NCBI GenBank assembly: GCA_024280635.1
Contig: JAJRPS010000031.1
Location: 1 to 58,132 of the forward strand
From: Bacteroidota bacterium
GTDB lineage: Bacteria; Bacteroidota; Bacteroidia; Flavobacteriales; Flavobacteriaceae
Reading direction: 5' to 3'
Length of the DNA: 58,132 nucleotides
Below, one piece after another: positions 17,560 through 27,655 of the stretch; position 1 is the stretch's first letter, and the number at the start of each line of letters is the position of its first letter. Below the pieces are notes generated by a model. That model was given only the letters and a program-made list of their open reading frames with translations, was not told the origin of the DNA and searched no databases. The translations under genes and the position numbers were made by a program.

Positions 17560-17877
17560 TTATACTTCTGTTACATCAATAACTTCTCCTGTAATTTTAC
17601 GTCCTTTTAAAACATATTGATAAAGCCACGTTAAGGTAAAGGTTGGAATAATATCTAACCCAGGAGCCAACTCTTCAAACAAACTTACCAATCCTGCTAC
17701 CTTACCCGTAGTGCCTTTGTACATCTTAGTCATTATAATAGCCGAAACTGGCGCCCAAATGATATCACCAAACTCACCTATAAAAGGCAATGCAAAAGAA
17801 GCCATTCCAATTGCATCAAATAATAAACTTAAGGCTAATTTTTTATATTTTTCTTTTTTAAAAGTATCTGTTTTCAT
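17560..17877 (-). CDS. Small membrane protein of unknown function
   Basis: A 105-residue protein with two or three hydrophobic segments (LALSLLFDAIGMASFALPFIG, IIWAPVSAIIMTKMY and IIPTFTLTWLYQYVL). The glycine/acid pattern EFGDIIWAPVSA and ELAPGLDIIPTFTLTW suggests re-entrant or amphipathic helices. I do not recognise a named family, though short proteins of this kind occur in flavobacteria. The first ATG (17877) is used. It is monocistronic, with a terminator behind it and 175 bases of non-coding sequence before it. Confidence 0.65.
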   Translation of the reverse strand: MKTDTFKKEKYKKLALSLLFDAIGMASFALPFIGEFGDIIWAPVSAIIMTKMYKGTTGKVAGLVSLFEELAPGLDIIPTFTLTWLYQYVLKGRKITGEVIDVTEV

Positions 17878-18052
17878 CTTATTTATTTTTTAAGGGTTAA
17901 TTACTAGATAATTAACAAGAAGCATGCCGGAATTATTCCCTTTTTTAATACATAAAATACAATTACTATTCATTTCATCGATTTTTTTAGTCGTTTAGTA
18001 TAAAACCTATATATAACTTTAAGACAATAAATTAACTTAAAACTTTTATTAA

Positions 18053-18969
18053 ATGAAAAACTTTATCATTTCAATCATCATTTTCCTGCTTTGGACTTTT
18101 TCAGGAATGTGGTGGTATTACTCGTGCCCAATGTGTAGTAATGAGGAAGGTAACAATAGTAATGTTACTGAAAAAGAAGCTACAATACTTTCTCCAAAAG
18201 AGGATGTAATTGTCAAAACGTATAACGGATTCAATATAGCCAATGTTATTGATGCTGATATCTTTGATTTTCAAGAGGAAATGCATATTTTTAATTATGC
18301 AGACTCTATAGGGATCGTACTCTTTCCTGAAAAAACAATGCAATTTAAAGATTCTATTTTCGCCTATTTAACCGTAATCATGAAATTGAATTACAAATTA
18401 CAGGATGGTATAAAAATGGCGAATGGCACAACAATAACGAAGCTCAAAACTATGGATTAGACAGAGCCAATTATGTTAAAAATATGTTGACTAAATTTGG
18501 AGTGAATCCTGATAAAATTAGCATCAAAGCGCTTAAAGAAAAATTTAATTATAGTAACGGACGTTTTAACGGAGGTATTAATATGGCTTTTAAAGATCTT
18601 GATCAAAATCGTGCTACTACAATAAACCAAAGTATTACTAATAAAACCCTGTATACCTCTTTTAATTCCCGAAATTTTAAACCTGATAATACTTTACAAA
18701 CATATACAAGTGAATTGAAAAATTATCTTAACAAACATCCTAACAAAACCGTTCGCATTATCGGTCATACCGATAATATTGGAGATGAAAATAACAATAA
18801 AATTTTAGCCTATGACAGAGCAACAAATGTACTTAACTACTTTGTGCAAAACGGTATTTCTAAAAACAAACTCAAATGTTTTTCTAAAGGCGAAACCAAA
18901 CCCGTAGCCACAAATGCTACTCAAAAAGGTAGAGCTTTGAATAGAAGCATTGAAATAAAAGTAAACTAA
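18053..18969 (+). pseudogene. OmpA family protein, interrupted by a one-base frameshift
   Basis: The N-terminal part (18053 to about 18370) has a signal/anchor MKNFIISIIIFLLWTFSGM and ends in frame at KDSIFAYL. The remainder continues in the -1 frame as NRNHEIELQITGWYKNGE and ends with a typical OmpA C-terminal domain (VRIIGHTDNIGDENN, GRALNRSIEI). One extra A in the run at 18370-18371 would restore 305 residues. The family anchors the outer membrane to peptidoglycan; the middle part (ANYVKNMLTKFGVNPDKISI) looks like a second, degenerate OmpA-like unit. It is followed 21 bases later by another disrupted gene. A real mutation and a sequencing error cannot be separated here. Confidence 0.8.
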
Positions 18970-18990
18970 AAACAACTAAAATAAAAAATT

Positions 18991-19587
18991 ATGTCAAATA
19001 TATTCAACGAAAACAATTGCATACAATGGTGGTGCTTATTAGCCTTAATGTTTCTGTCTTTTTTATTAGGATGGTTACTCTCTAGATATTTTACAAAAAA
19101 ATCATGCCAAGAAGAATTAGATGATTGCTATGCCGAAAACAAACGCTTAAAGAATAATTTTAGTAAAAAAAATAATCAACATGCAAAAACAACTTTTAAA
19201 AAAGATGATGTAAAAGCTATAAAAACAATGGAACGATCTGGTGTTGCTGCAACCGAAAACAGCTTAAACTTCGCTAGTTTTGGTAGCGCTACAAAAGCAG
19301 ATGCTGACGATTTAAAACGTATTAGTGGTGTTGGTCCATTTATAGAAGAAAAACTAAATAGCATTGGTATTTACACTTTTGATTAAATTAGTAAATTTAC
19401 TGATGATGACATTCAAAAAGTAACCGATTTAATAGCATTTTTTCCAGGTAGAATATTGCGTGACGATTGGCGTGGTCAAGCAAAAACACTAAAAGATGGC
19501 GGTCAAACCGAATTTAGTAAACGTGTTGACAACAAAGATGTTGACTACGGTAAAAATGAAGAAGAACGTTACGGAAGTAAAAGCTAA
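18991..19587 (+). pseudogene. Membrane protein with helix-hairpin-helix domain, interrupted by an in-frame stop
   Basis: The gene encodes one membrane helix (CLLALMFLSFLLGWLLSRYF, residues about 14-33), a Lys/Asn-rich linker, and a helix-hairpin-helix domain (DDLKRISGVGPFIEEKLNSI, then GIYTFD). A TAA at 19384-19386 interrupts it. Reading through in the same frame gives ISKFTDDDIQKVTDLIAFFP and RILRDDWRGQAKTL, which continues the domain, then a charged tail to 19587. A CAA to TAA change at the stop would explain it, since Gln fits the position. Full length would be 198 residues. It is in the same operon as the frameshifted OmpA gene, so the unit may be decaying. Confidence 0.75.
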
Positions 19588-19614
19588 CTATTTTTTTAAA
19601 CCAACTAACTTTAC

Positions 19615-19648
19615 AAACCTCAAGATTTATTTCTTGAGGTTTTGTATT
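19615..19648 (+). terminator. Rho-independent terminator after the disrupted OmpA/HhH operon
   Basis: Perfect 11-bp stem (19615-19625 with 19632-19642), 6-base loop, then a T-rich stretch interrupted by G and A. It lies just before xerD, whose ATG is at 19660, so xerD needs its own promoter within or just after the hairpin. Confidence 0.7.
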
Positions 19649-19659
19649 TTTACACTCCT

Positions 19660-20562
19660 ATGAAATGGAAAAATGCAATAACCGATTATAAACACTACCT
19701 CAAATTAGAACGTGGACTTTCACAAAACTCTATTGTAAACTATGAGTTAGATGTACTCAAACTCATTCGTTTTTTAGAGGCTACTAATAATACCTCTTCC
19801 CCTATTATTATTGATGCAGACACCGTTAAAGACTTCATCTATCAAATAGCAAAGGTAGTTAATGAACGAAGTCAAACCCGAATCATATCTGGCTTAAAAT
19901 CCTTTTTCAATTATCTCATTTTTGAAGACTATAGAGATGATAACCCCATGGAACTTATAGAAGCCCCAAAAATAGGACGCAAGCTACCTGATACACTATC
20001 TGTTACTGAAATTGACAACCTCTCTAACGCAATAGATTTAAGTAAACCTGAAGGCGAACGCAACAGAGCCATTATAGAAACCCTTTATGGTTGTGGCTTA
20101 CGCGTATCAGAACTCACTAACCTAAAAATTTCTGATTTATTCTTTGATGAAGGGTTTATAAAAGTAACTGGAAAAGGTGATAAACAACGTTTTGTGCCCA
20201 TTAGTCCGCTTACTCAAAAGTACATTGCTATTTATAAAAATGAGGTTCGGAACCATTTAAACATTCATCCAGAACATTCCGATACTTTATTTTTAAACAG
20301 AAGAGGCAAACAACTTACACGTGCCATGATTTTTACAATTGTAAAACGCTTAGCCGAAAAAATAGGACTGCATAAAAATATAAGTCCGCATACCTTTAGA
20401 CATTCTTTTGCTACTCATTTACTTGAAAACGGTGCCGATTTACGTGCCATACAACAAATGTTAGGACATGAAAGCATTACCACTACCGAAATATACATGC
20501 ACTTAGATCGCACTTTTTTAGCAGATGTTATTGAACAATATCACCCTCGTAAAAATTTCTAA
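19660..20562 (+). CDS. xerD: Tyrosine recombinase XerD/XerC type
   Basis: A 300-residue tyrosine recombinase, the normal length for Xer proteins, which resolve chromosome dimers at dif near division. The N-terminal SAM-like DNA-binding domain starts ITDYKHYLKLERGLSQNSI. The catalytic residues are visible: Arg in GCGLRVSEL, Lys in VTGKGDKQR, His-x-x-Arg in SPHTFRHSFATHLLENGA, His in MLGHESITTT and Tyr in EIYMH. I chose the ATG at 19660 over 19642. It stands alone between a terminator and the kinase-like gene, and has no phage genes beside it, so it is probably the chromosomal XerD rather than an integrase. Confidence 0.9.
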   Translation: MKWKNAITDYKHYLKLERGLSQNSIVNYELDVLKLIRFLEATNNTSSPIIIDADTVKDFIYQIAKVVNERSQTRIISGLKSFFNYLIFEDYRDDNPMELIEAPKIGRKLPDTLSVTEIDNLSNAIDLSKPEGERNRAIIETLYGCGLRVSELTNLKISDLFFDEGFIKVTGKGDKQRFVPISPLTQKYIAIYKNEVRNHLNIHPEHSDTLFLNRRGKQLTRAMIFTIVKRLAEKIGLHKNISPHTFRHSFATHLLENGADLRAIQQMLGHESITTTEIYMHLDRTFLADVIEQYHPRKNF

Positions 20563-20593
20563 ATACCACTACCTCCTTGACTTATAAATTTTG

Positions 20594-20601
20594 TATTTTT
20601 G
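20594..20601 (+). promoter_or_regulatory. Probable -7 promoter element (TATTTTTG) of the kinase-like gene
   Basis: TATTTTTG fits TAnnTTTG and lies 19 bases before the ATG at 20621. The nearest TTG (20577) is only 14 bases upstream, shorter than the usual spacing, so the -33 contact is uncertain. Confidence 0.45.
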
Positions 20602-20620
20602 AACACACATATCAATACAA

Positions 20621-21472
20621 ATGATCGCAATAGCAAATAGTAGTAATACCAACACCGATTGGGTGTTTTTATCTCCTGATAAAAAAGAAGTATTAAAAAC
20701 ACATACCCATAGCATGAACCCTACCTTTTTTTCCAATAAAAAACGGTATAATACTATTGCTACTAATGGCAAAATCATGCAATATGCTACACAAGTAAAA
20801 CATATATATTTACATACTTCTGGAGTAAACACTTCTAAAGAAAAAACAGAAGCAATTACTTTGTTACAAGAAATATTTGAAAACTCAGAAATTGTGGTTT
20901 CCAGTAGTATTATGGCAGCAGCTCTTGCAGTTTCTAATCGTAAAAAAAGCATTACATGCATGATAGATTCTGGTAGTAATACTTGCTTTTATGATGGTAA
21001 AAATAATATTGTTACCCAAATACCTTCATTAGGATATTTACTTATGGATGATGCTTCAGGAAGCTATTTTGGCAAGCAGCTATTACGGGATTATTTTTAT
21101 AAAAAAATGCCAAAAAAATTACACGACATGTTTCAAAAGCAATTTAATCTATTTGCAGATGACGTGTATCATCGTTTATACGATCAAAAAGACACCTATA
21201 ACTATTTAGCTTCGTTTTCGGAGTTTGTAATTACTCATAAAAAAGAGCCCTATTGTACTGACATGATTCGTATTGGTTTATCTAATTTTATAGAAAATCA
21301 AATTACACAGCATACTCATGTGTATGATTTACCCATTCATTTTGTAGGAGAAATACCTTGCTTATTACAAGATGAAATTGAATTTGCACTAAAATCATTC
21401 CGCTTAAATACAGGAAAATTTATCAGTAATCCAATTGATGGTTTAGTTAATTTTTACCGAACCAAAATATAA
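20621..21472 (+). CDS. BadF/N-acetylglucosamine-kinase-like protein lacking catalytic residues (predicted pseudokinase)
   Basis: A 283-residue ASKHA-fold protein, colinear with the intact paralogue at 22400-23278: LMDDASGSYFGKQLLRDYFY here matches VMDDASGNYFGKQLLRDYYY there. All three nucleotide-handling sites are altered. Phosphate loop 1 reads NSSNTNTDW (residues 6-14) for DSGSTKSDW. Phosphate loop 2 reads DSGSN (116-120) for GTGSN. The EEDTMAA segment holding the presumed catalytic Asp reads SSSIMAA (94-100). It probably cannot phosphorylate sugar and may bind a ligand or regulate the paralogue. Its last base is the first base of the TSUP gene (TAATG), so the two are translationally coupled. 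Confidence 0.8.
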   Translation: MIAIANSSNTNTDWVFLSPDKKEVLKTHTHSMNPTFFSNKKRYNTIATNGKIMQYATQVKHIYLHTSGVNTSKEKTEAITLLQEIFENSEIVVSSSIMAAALAVSNRKKSITCMIDSGSNTCFYDGKNNIVTQIPSLGYLLMDDASGSYFGKQLLRDYFYKKMPKKLHDMFQKQFNLFADDVYHRLYDQKDTYNYLASFSEFVITHKKEPYCTDMIRIGLSNFIENQITQHTHVYDLPIHFVGEIPCLLQDEIEFALKSFRLNTGKFISNPIDGLVNFYRTKI

Positions 21473-22230
21473 TGGAAATTTTAATATTCGGTAAATATAT
21501 CCTGTTAATAGCAGTTGGATTTTTAGCAGGTTTTATTAATACAATTGCTGGTGGCGGAACCTTACTTACTATGCCAATGCTTATTTTTATGGGCTTACCA
21601 CCAAGTGTTGCAAACGGAACCAACCGCGTTGCCATTTTAATTCAAACCGCATTAGGTGTAAAAGGTTTTCAATCAAAAGGAGTAACTACACATCCTTTTA
21701 GTATTTATTTAGGTATTGCTGCTTTTTTTGGATCCTTAATTGGGGCTCAAATTGCAGTAGATATTAAAGGAGAAACTTTTAATAAAATATTAGCATTGAT
21801 TATGGTTAGTGTAGTGTTAATGATGCTTTTTAAACCAAAAATACCGTTGTCTGAAATGATAGAACGTACCACGGGTAAATACCTATACCTATCCGTAATT
21901 GTTTTTTTCTTTCTTGGTATTTACGGTGGATTTATCAATGCTGGTATTGGGTTTATAATGCTTATTGTATTGCCCTATATAAATCGATTATCTTTAATTA
22001 AATCAAATGCAACTAAGGTTGCGGTTGTGTGTATATATACTATTGCTGCGGTAGCAATGTTTGCCTATCATGATAAAATTAATTGGAAATACGGTCTTAT
22101 TTTAGCCATTGGTAATGCTTCTGGTGCTTGGATTTCTAGCAGATGGTCAGTTAAAAAAGGTGATGATACTATTAAAAAAATAGTAATTGCAATGATTTGT
22201 GTTTTGGCGGTAAAACTATGGTTTTTCTAA
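21472..22230 (+). CDS. Sulfite exporter TauE/SafE (TSUP) family transporter
   Basis: A 252-residue integral membrane protein with about eight hydrophobic segments in two repeats. The first repeat shows the TSUP pattern AGFINTIAGGGTLLTMP with NGTNR; the second shows GGFINAGIGFIMLIVLPY followed by SNATK. TSUP proteins export or import sulfite, sulfonates, thiosulfate or small organic acids. The start overlaps the stop of the kinase-like gene by one base, so their products are probably made together. The substrate is not shown by the sequence. A 169-base non-coding stretch (22231-22399) follows, in which I see nothing else. Confidence 0.88.
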   Translation: MEILIFGKYILLIAVGFLAGFINTIAGGGTLLTMPMLIFMGLPPSVANGTNRVAILIQTALGVKGFQSKGVTTHPFSIYLGIAAFFGSLIGAQIAVDIKGETFNKILALIMVSVVLMMLFKPKIPLSEMIERTTGKYLYLSVIVFFFLGIYGGFINAGIGFIMLIVLPYINRLSLIKSNATKVAVVCIYTIAAVAMFAYHDKINWKYGLILAIGNASGAWISSRWSVKKGDDTIKKIVIAMICVLAVKLWFF

Positions 22231-22399
22231 TCGTGTAGCGATAAGCCCAATGGATTTAATTTCATGATTTTTACATTGAAATATCTCATCTCGTATTCTT
22301 AGTGTGATAAACCTTATTTGTAGACCAAATAAATATCGTTTTCAAAAATAAAAATCTATTATCGATATTTTTAAAGTAGAAAACATTCAAACAGACAAA

Positions 22400-23278
22400 C
22401 TATAATTGATTTATTTCTCCTAAATTATCAAGATGAAACTTCACTAACCCTTCTATTGGGCGGCGTTGAAAGTTACCTACAGTAAAATTCATTTCTTTTG
22501 CAATTGCTTTTATTTCATCTTGTAAAAAATAGGCTATTGAACCTGCAAAGTGTACTGGAACTTTTGTTAAAACATCCTGATATTGTAAAACTTGATTTTT
22601 TACGAAGCTTCTAATTCCTTCTTTTATTAGATTCATAATATATTCCGAATCTTTATGTAAAAATAAAAACTCTGCAAAAGAAGCCAAATAAGCATTCGGG
22701 TTTTTCTTTTTATAGAGGTTTTCTTTAATTGCATCTGTTGTTACATCAAATTTATGAGCAAATGCAATTTTTATATTTTCAGGCATGTGGTTGTAGTAAT
22801 AATCACGTAATAATTGTTTGCCAAAATAGTTGCCAGATGCATCATCCATTACCGAATATCCTAAAGAAGCTACACGCTGATGCAACTGCATGCCATCATA
22901 ATAACTACAATTGGATCCGGTACCCAAAATACAAACTATAGCAGCTTCATCCTTTTCATTTATAGTTGCATATACGGCTGCCATAGTATCTTCTTCTATT
23001 TCTATTTTAGCATGTATAAAAATTTCAGCTAATACACTCAATAATAATTGCTTTGAATTTTCGGCACCACAACCGGCTCCATAAAAAAATACATGCGTAA
23101 CTTTACTACGTATTTTATACAATGATTTATTTTTTTTGATGATTTTATACAGTTTTTTTTCAGAAATAATAGCTGGATTTAATCCTTTTGTACGCATTTT
23201 TTCTTGCAATTGATTTATGGTATTATCAATTGCAATCCAATCACTTTTTGTAGAGCCACTATCAACTATTAGTATCAT
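22400..23278 (-). CDS. N-acetylglucosamine kinase-like protein (BadF/BadG/BcrA/BcrD ATPase family)
   Basis: A 292-residue ASKHA-fold kinase with its motifs intact: phosphate loop 1 VDSGSTKSDW (residues 5-14), FYGAGCG (65-71), a probable catalytic Asp in EEDTMAA (95-101), phosphate loop 2 LGTGSNCSYYDG (118-129) and SLGYSVMDDASGNYFGKQL. This is the pattern of mammalian-type N-acetylglucosamine kinase, which phosphorylates amino sugars recovered from chitin or peptidoglycan. It follows gap on the minus strand behind a terminator, facing its degenerate paralogue across the TSUP gene. Glucosamine or another sugar remains possible as the substrate. Confidence 0.85.
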   Translation of the reverse strand: MILIVDSGSTKSDWIAIDNTINQLQEKMRTKGLNPAIISEKKLYKIIKKNKSLYKIRSKVTHVFFYGAGCGAENSKQLLLSVLAEIFIHAKIEIEEDTMAAVYATINEKDEAAIVCILGTGSNCSYYDGMQLHQRVASLGYSVMDDASGNYFGKQLLRDYYYNHMPENIKIAFAHKFDVTTDAIKENLYKKKNPNAYLASFAEFLFLHKDSEYIMNLIKEGIRSFVKNQVLQYQDVLTKVPVHFAGSIAYFLQDEIKAIAKEMNFTVGNFQRRPIEGLVKFHLDNLGEINQL

Positions 23279-23290
23279 AAGTCTATATAT

Positions 23291-23328
23291 AAAAAGCCCG
23301 TAATAAAAATATTACGGACTTGCTTTTT
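23291..23328 (-). terminator. Rho-independent terminator after gap
   Basis: Main stem 23298-23305 with 23310-23317 and a 4-base A loop, extended by GC and A5/T5 pairs (23291-23297 with 23322-23328) across a 4-base bulge. On the minus strand it ends in T5. It lies between gap (3' end 23337) and the kinase gene (start 23278). Confidence 0.7.
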
Positions 23329-23336
23329 AAATTATA

Positions 23337-25350
<2,014 letters not shown>

Positions 25351-25433
25351 TTTTTGTGTTGCTTACTGTAAAGTTAATCAACATTTTGGTAGTAGTAAAT
25401 GTTTTTACCTAAAAATACAATATTTTTTATTCC

Positions 25434-27065
25434 TTATAAATTAATTTCTGCAATATTCTTTATTCTATTTCTTTCCAAGAAAGCATCTATGGTTTCAAAA
25501 TGCTCAATAACGCGTTGGTCCTTAAATTCAAATACTTTTTCTGATAGTCCTTGTAAGAAATCCCGATCATGAGAAACCAATATCAAGGTGCCATCAAATG
25601 CTAATAAAGCTTCTTTAAGCACGTCTTTTGATTTTAAATCTAAGTGATTGGTAGGCTCATCTAAAATTAATAAATTAACAGGTTCTAACAATAGTTTTAC
25701 CATTGCTAAACGGGTTTTTTCTCCACCAGATAGTACACTCACTTTTTTATCAATATCATCTCCTTTAAACATAAATCGTCCCAATATATTTTTAATTCCA
25801 GTTCGCACATCTCCTTTTGCTACTTCATCTACTGTTTGGAATACGGTTAGGCTGTTATCCAACAAAGCGGCTTGATTTTGAGCAAAATACCCTACTTGTA
25901 CATTGTGTCCTAAATTGCATTTTCCTATGACTTCAATTTCACCTAAAATAGCTTTTATCATAGTCGATTTTCCTTCTCCGTTTCGGCCTACAAAAGATAC
26001 TTTTTCACCTCTTTTTATGGACATGTTGGCATTTTGAAAAACAATATGATCTCCATATTTTTTTGTTAAACCTTCAACTATTACGGGATAGTCTCCTGAG
26101 CGTTGTGCGGGTGGAAAGCGTAATTTTAATGCCGATTTGTCTACCTCATCTACTTCTATAATTTTTAATTTTTCAAGCATACGCTCTCGTGAAGTCACCT
26201 GATTGGTTTTTGAAAAAGTACCTTTAAAACGCTCTATAAATGCTTTATTATCCGCTATAAATTTTTGTTGCTCTTGGTAGGCTTTTATTTGATGTGTTCG
26301 GCGTTCTTCACGCAATTGCAAATAGTGAGTATAATTTGCTTTGTAATCATAAATACGTCCCATAGTAACTTCTATGGTACGATTGGTTATATTATCTATA
26401 AAAGTACGATCATGTGAAATGACCATTACAGCATTGGCTTTGTTTACTAAAAAATCTTCCAACCAAATAACGGATTCAATATCAATATGATTAGTAGGCT
26501 CATCAAGCAAAATTAAATCGGGTTTTTGCAATAATATTTTTGCCAATTCTATGCGCATGCGCCAACCACCACTAAATTCTTTTGTTAATCTTGTAAAATC
26601 TTCTGGTTTGAAACCTAATCCTTTTAATGCTTTTTCAACTTCAGCATCATAGTTTACGTCTTCTAAAGCGTAGTATTGCTCACCTAATTCCGACACTTTT
26701 TCAATGATAGTCATGTAGGCATCACTTTCGTAATCGGTTCGGGTTTCTAATTCTTTATTTAATCGTTCCATTTCATCACGCATAGTAAACACATGACTAA
26801 AGGCTTTTGCGGCTTCTTCAAAAACAGTGGCATCATCTTCTGTTAATAAATGTTGTGGCAAATATGCAATTACAGCATCGTTTGGCACTCTTACATGTCC
26901 TCTTGTTGCTTGTTGCTTTCCTGCAACAATTTTCATTATGGTTGATTTTCCTGCGCCATTTTTACCCATTAGGGCAATTTTATCATTCGGGTTTATTACA
27001 AATGAAACATCACTAAACAAGGTGGTTCCGCTAAACTCTACTGCTAAATTATCTACTGTTATCAT
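25434..27065 (-). CDS. ABC-F family ATPase (Uup/EttA-like)
   Basis: A 543-residue soluble protein with two ABC ATPase domains and no membrane segment, as in ABC-F proteins that act on the ribosome. Walker A motifs are GKNGAGKS (about residue 35) and GRNGEGKS; the signatures are FSGGWRMRIELA and LSGGEKTRLAM; Walker B is LILLDEPTNHID and LLILDEPTNHLD. A charged linker between the domains (about 240-320) is the ribosome-facing arm. It lacks the long C-terminal coiled coil of Uup and is close to YbiT in architecture. It starts 13 bases after bcp, in the same operon. Confidence 0.93.
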   Translation of the reverse strand: MITVDNLAVEFSGTTLFSDVSFVINPNDKIALMGKNGAGKSTIMKIVAGKQQATRGHVRVPNDAVIAYLPQHLLTEDDATVFEEAAKAFSHVFTMRDEMERLNKELETRTDYESDAYMTIIEKVSELGEQYYALEDVNYDAEVEKALKGLGFKPEDFTRLTKEFSGGWRMRIELAKILLQKPDLILLDEPTNHIDIESVIWLEDFLVNKANAVMVISHDRTFIDNITNRTIEVTMGRIYDYKANYTHYLQLREERRTHQIKAYQEQQKFIADNKAFIERFKGTFSKTNQVTSRERMLEKLKIIEVDEVDKSALKLRFPPAQRSGDYPVIVEGLTKKYGDHIVFQNANMSIKRGEKVSFVGRNGEGKSTMIKAILGEIEVIGKCNLGHNVQVGYFAQNQAALLDNSLTVFQTVDEVAKGDVRTGIKNILGRFMFKGDDIDKKVSVLSGGEKTRLAMVKLLLEPVNLLILDEPTNHLDLKSKDVLKEALLAFDGTLILVSHDRDFLQGLSEKVFEFKDQRVIEHFETIDAFLERNRIKNIAEINL

Positions 27066-27078
27066 TTATATATTTACT

Positions 27079-27534
27079 TTATTCTCCTAAAATTTGTGCA
27101 GCATGTTGCTTGGTTTTCACTTTTGTAATAACGTCTTCAATTATTCCCTCTTCATTAATAATAAAGGTTATGCGGTGTATACCGTCATAGGTGCGTCCCA
27201 TAAATTTCTTTTCTCCCCAAACACCAAACGCATTAATTACCGTTTTATCTTCATCTGCTAATAACGGAAAAGGTAATTCTTTTTTATCTTTAAAATTTTG
27301 TTGTCGTTTTGCACTATCAGCACTTACACCAATAATTTCATAACCTGCATCCAAAAAACGATTATAATTATCACGTAAATTGCAGGCTTCCATAGTACAA
27401 CCTGGAGTACTTGCTTTTGGGTAAAAAAATACAACTAGCTTTTTACCGCTATAATTACTCAATTTTATAGTATTTCCTTGACTATCTAAAGCTTCAAACT
27501 GTGGGGCTTTATCCCCTATTTTTAAGGTATTCAT
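27079..27534 (-). CDS. bcp: Thioredoxin-dependent thiol peroxidase (BCP/PrxQ)
   Basis: A 151-residue peroxiredoxin of the BCP/PrxQ type that reduces peroxides with thioredoxin in the cytoplasm. The peroxidatic Cys lies in PKASTPGCTMEACNLRDNY, with the resolving Cys five residues later, the usual PrxQ arrangement. The later GVSADSAKRQQNFKDKKELP is also typical. It begins an operon with the downstream ABC-F gene and is divergent from nth. The start at 27534 gives MNTLKIGDKAPQFEA, a standard N-terminus. Confidence 0.95.
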   Translation of the reverse strand: MNTLKIGDKAPQFEALDSQGNTIKLSNYSGKKLVVFFYPKASTPGCTMEACNLRDNYNRFLDAGYEIIGVSADSAKRQQNFKDKKELPFPLLADEDKTVINAFGVWGEKKFMGRTYDGIHRITFIINEEGIIEDVITKVKTKQHAAQILGE

Positions 27535-27655
27535 TTCTTTCTTTTTAAGTTATAAAGTGGAAAGTTAAAGCGTTATTGTTAGATAAAAAAATAATGTGTA
27601 TAATAATGTATTATAAACCTGTATCTTTTTAACTTTACGTTTTAATATTTGTAAA

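Noticed and set aside
18340-18400. Programmed -1 frameshift in the OmpA gene
   Set aside because: The site TAT TTA ACC is not an X XXY YYZ slippery heptamer in the reading frame, and no stimulatory hairpin is visible just downstream. One missing A explains it more simply.
19384-19386. Stop-codon reassignment or selenocysteine/pyrrolysine at the HhH gene stop
   Set aside because: TAA is a normal stop for many genes in this window; neither UGA nor UAG is involved, so no known recoding applies. A plain nonsense change is preferred.
19660-20562. XerD as the integrase of a prophage or island
   Set aside because: Length and motifs fit chromosomal Xer, and the flanks carry no element genes or repeats.
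22231-22399. Possible small RNA in the gap after the TSUP gene
   Set aside because: 169 AT-rich bases without a stable stem or terminator; nothing supports an RNA gene.
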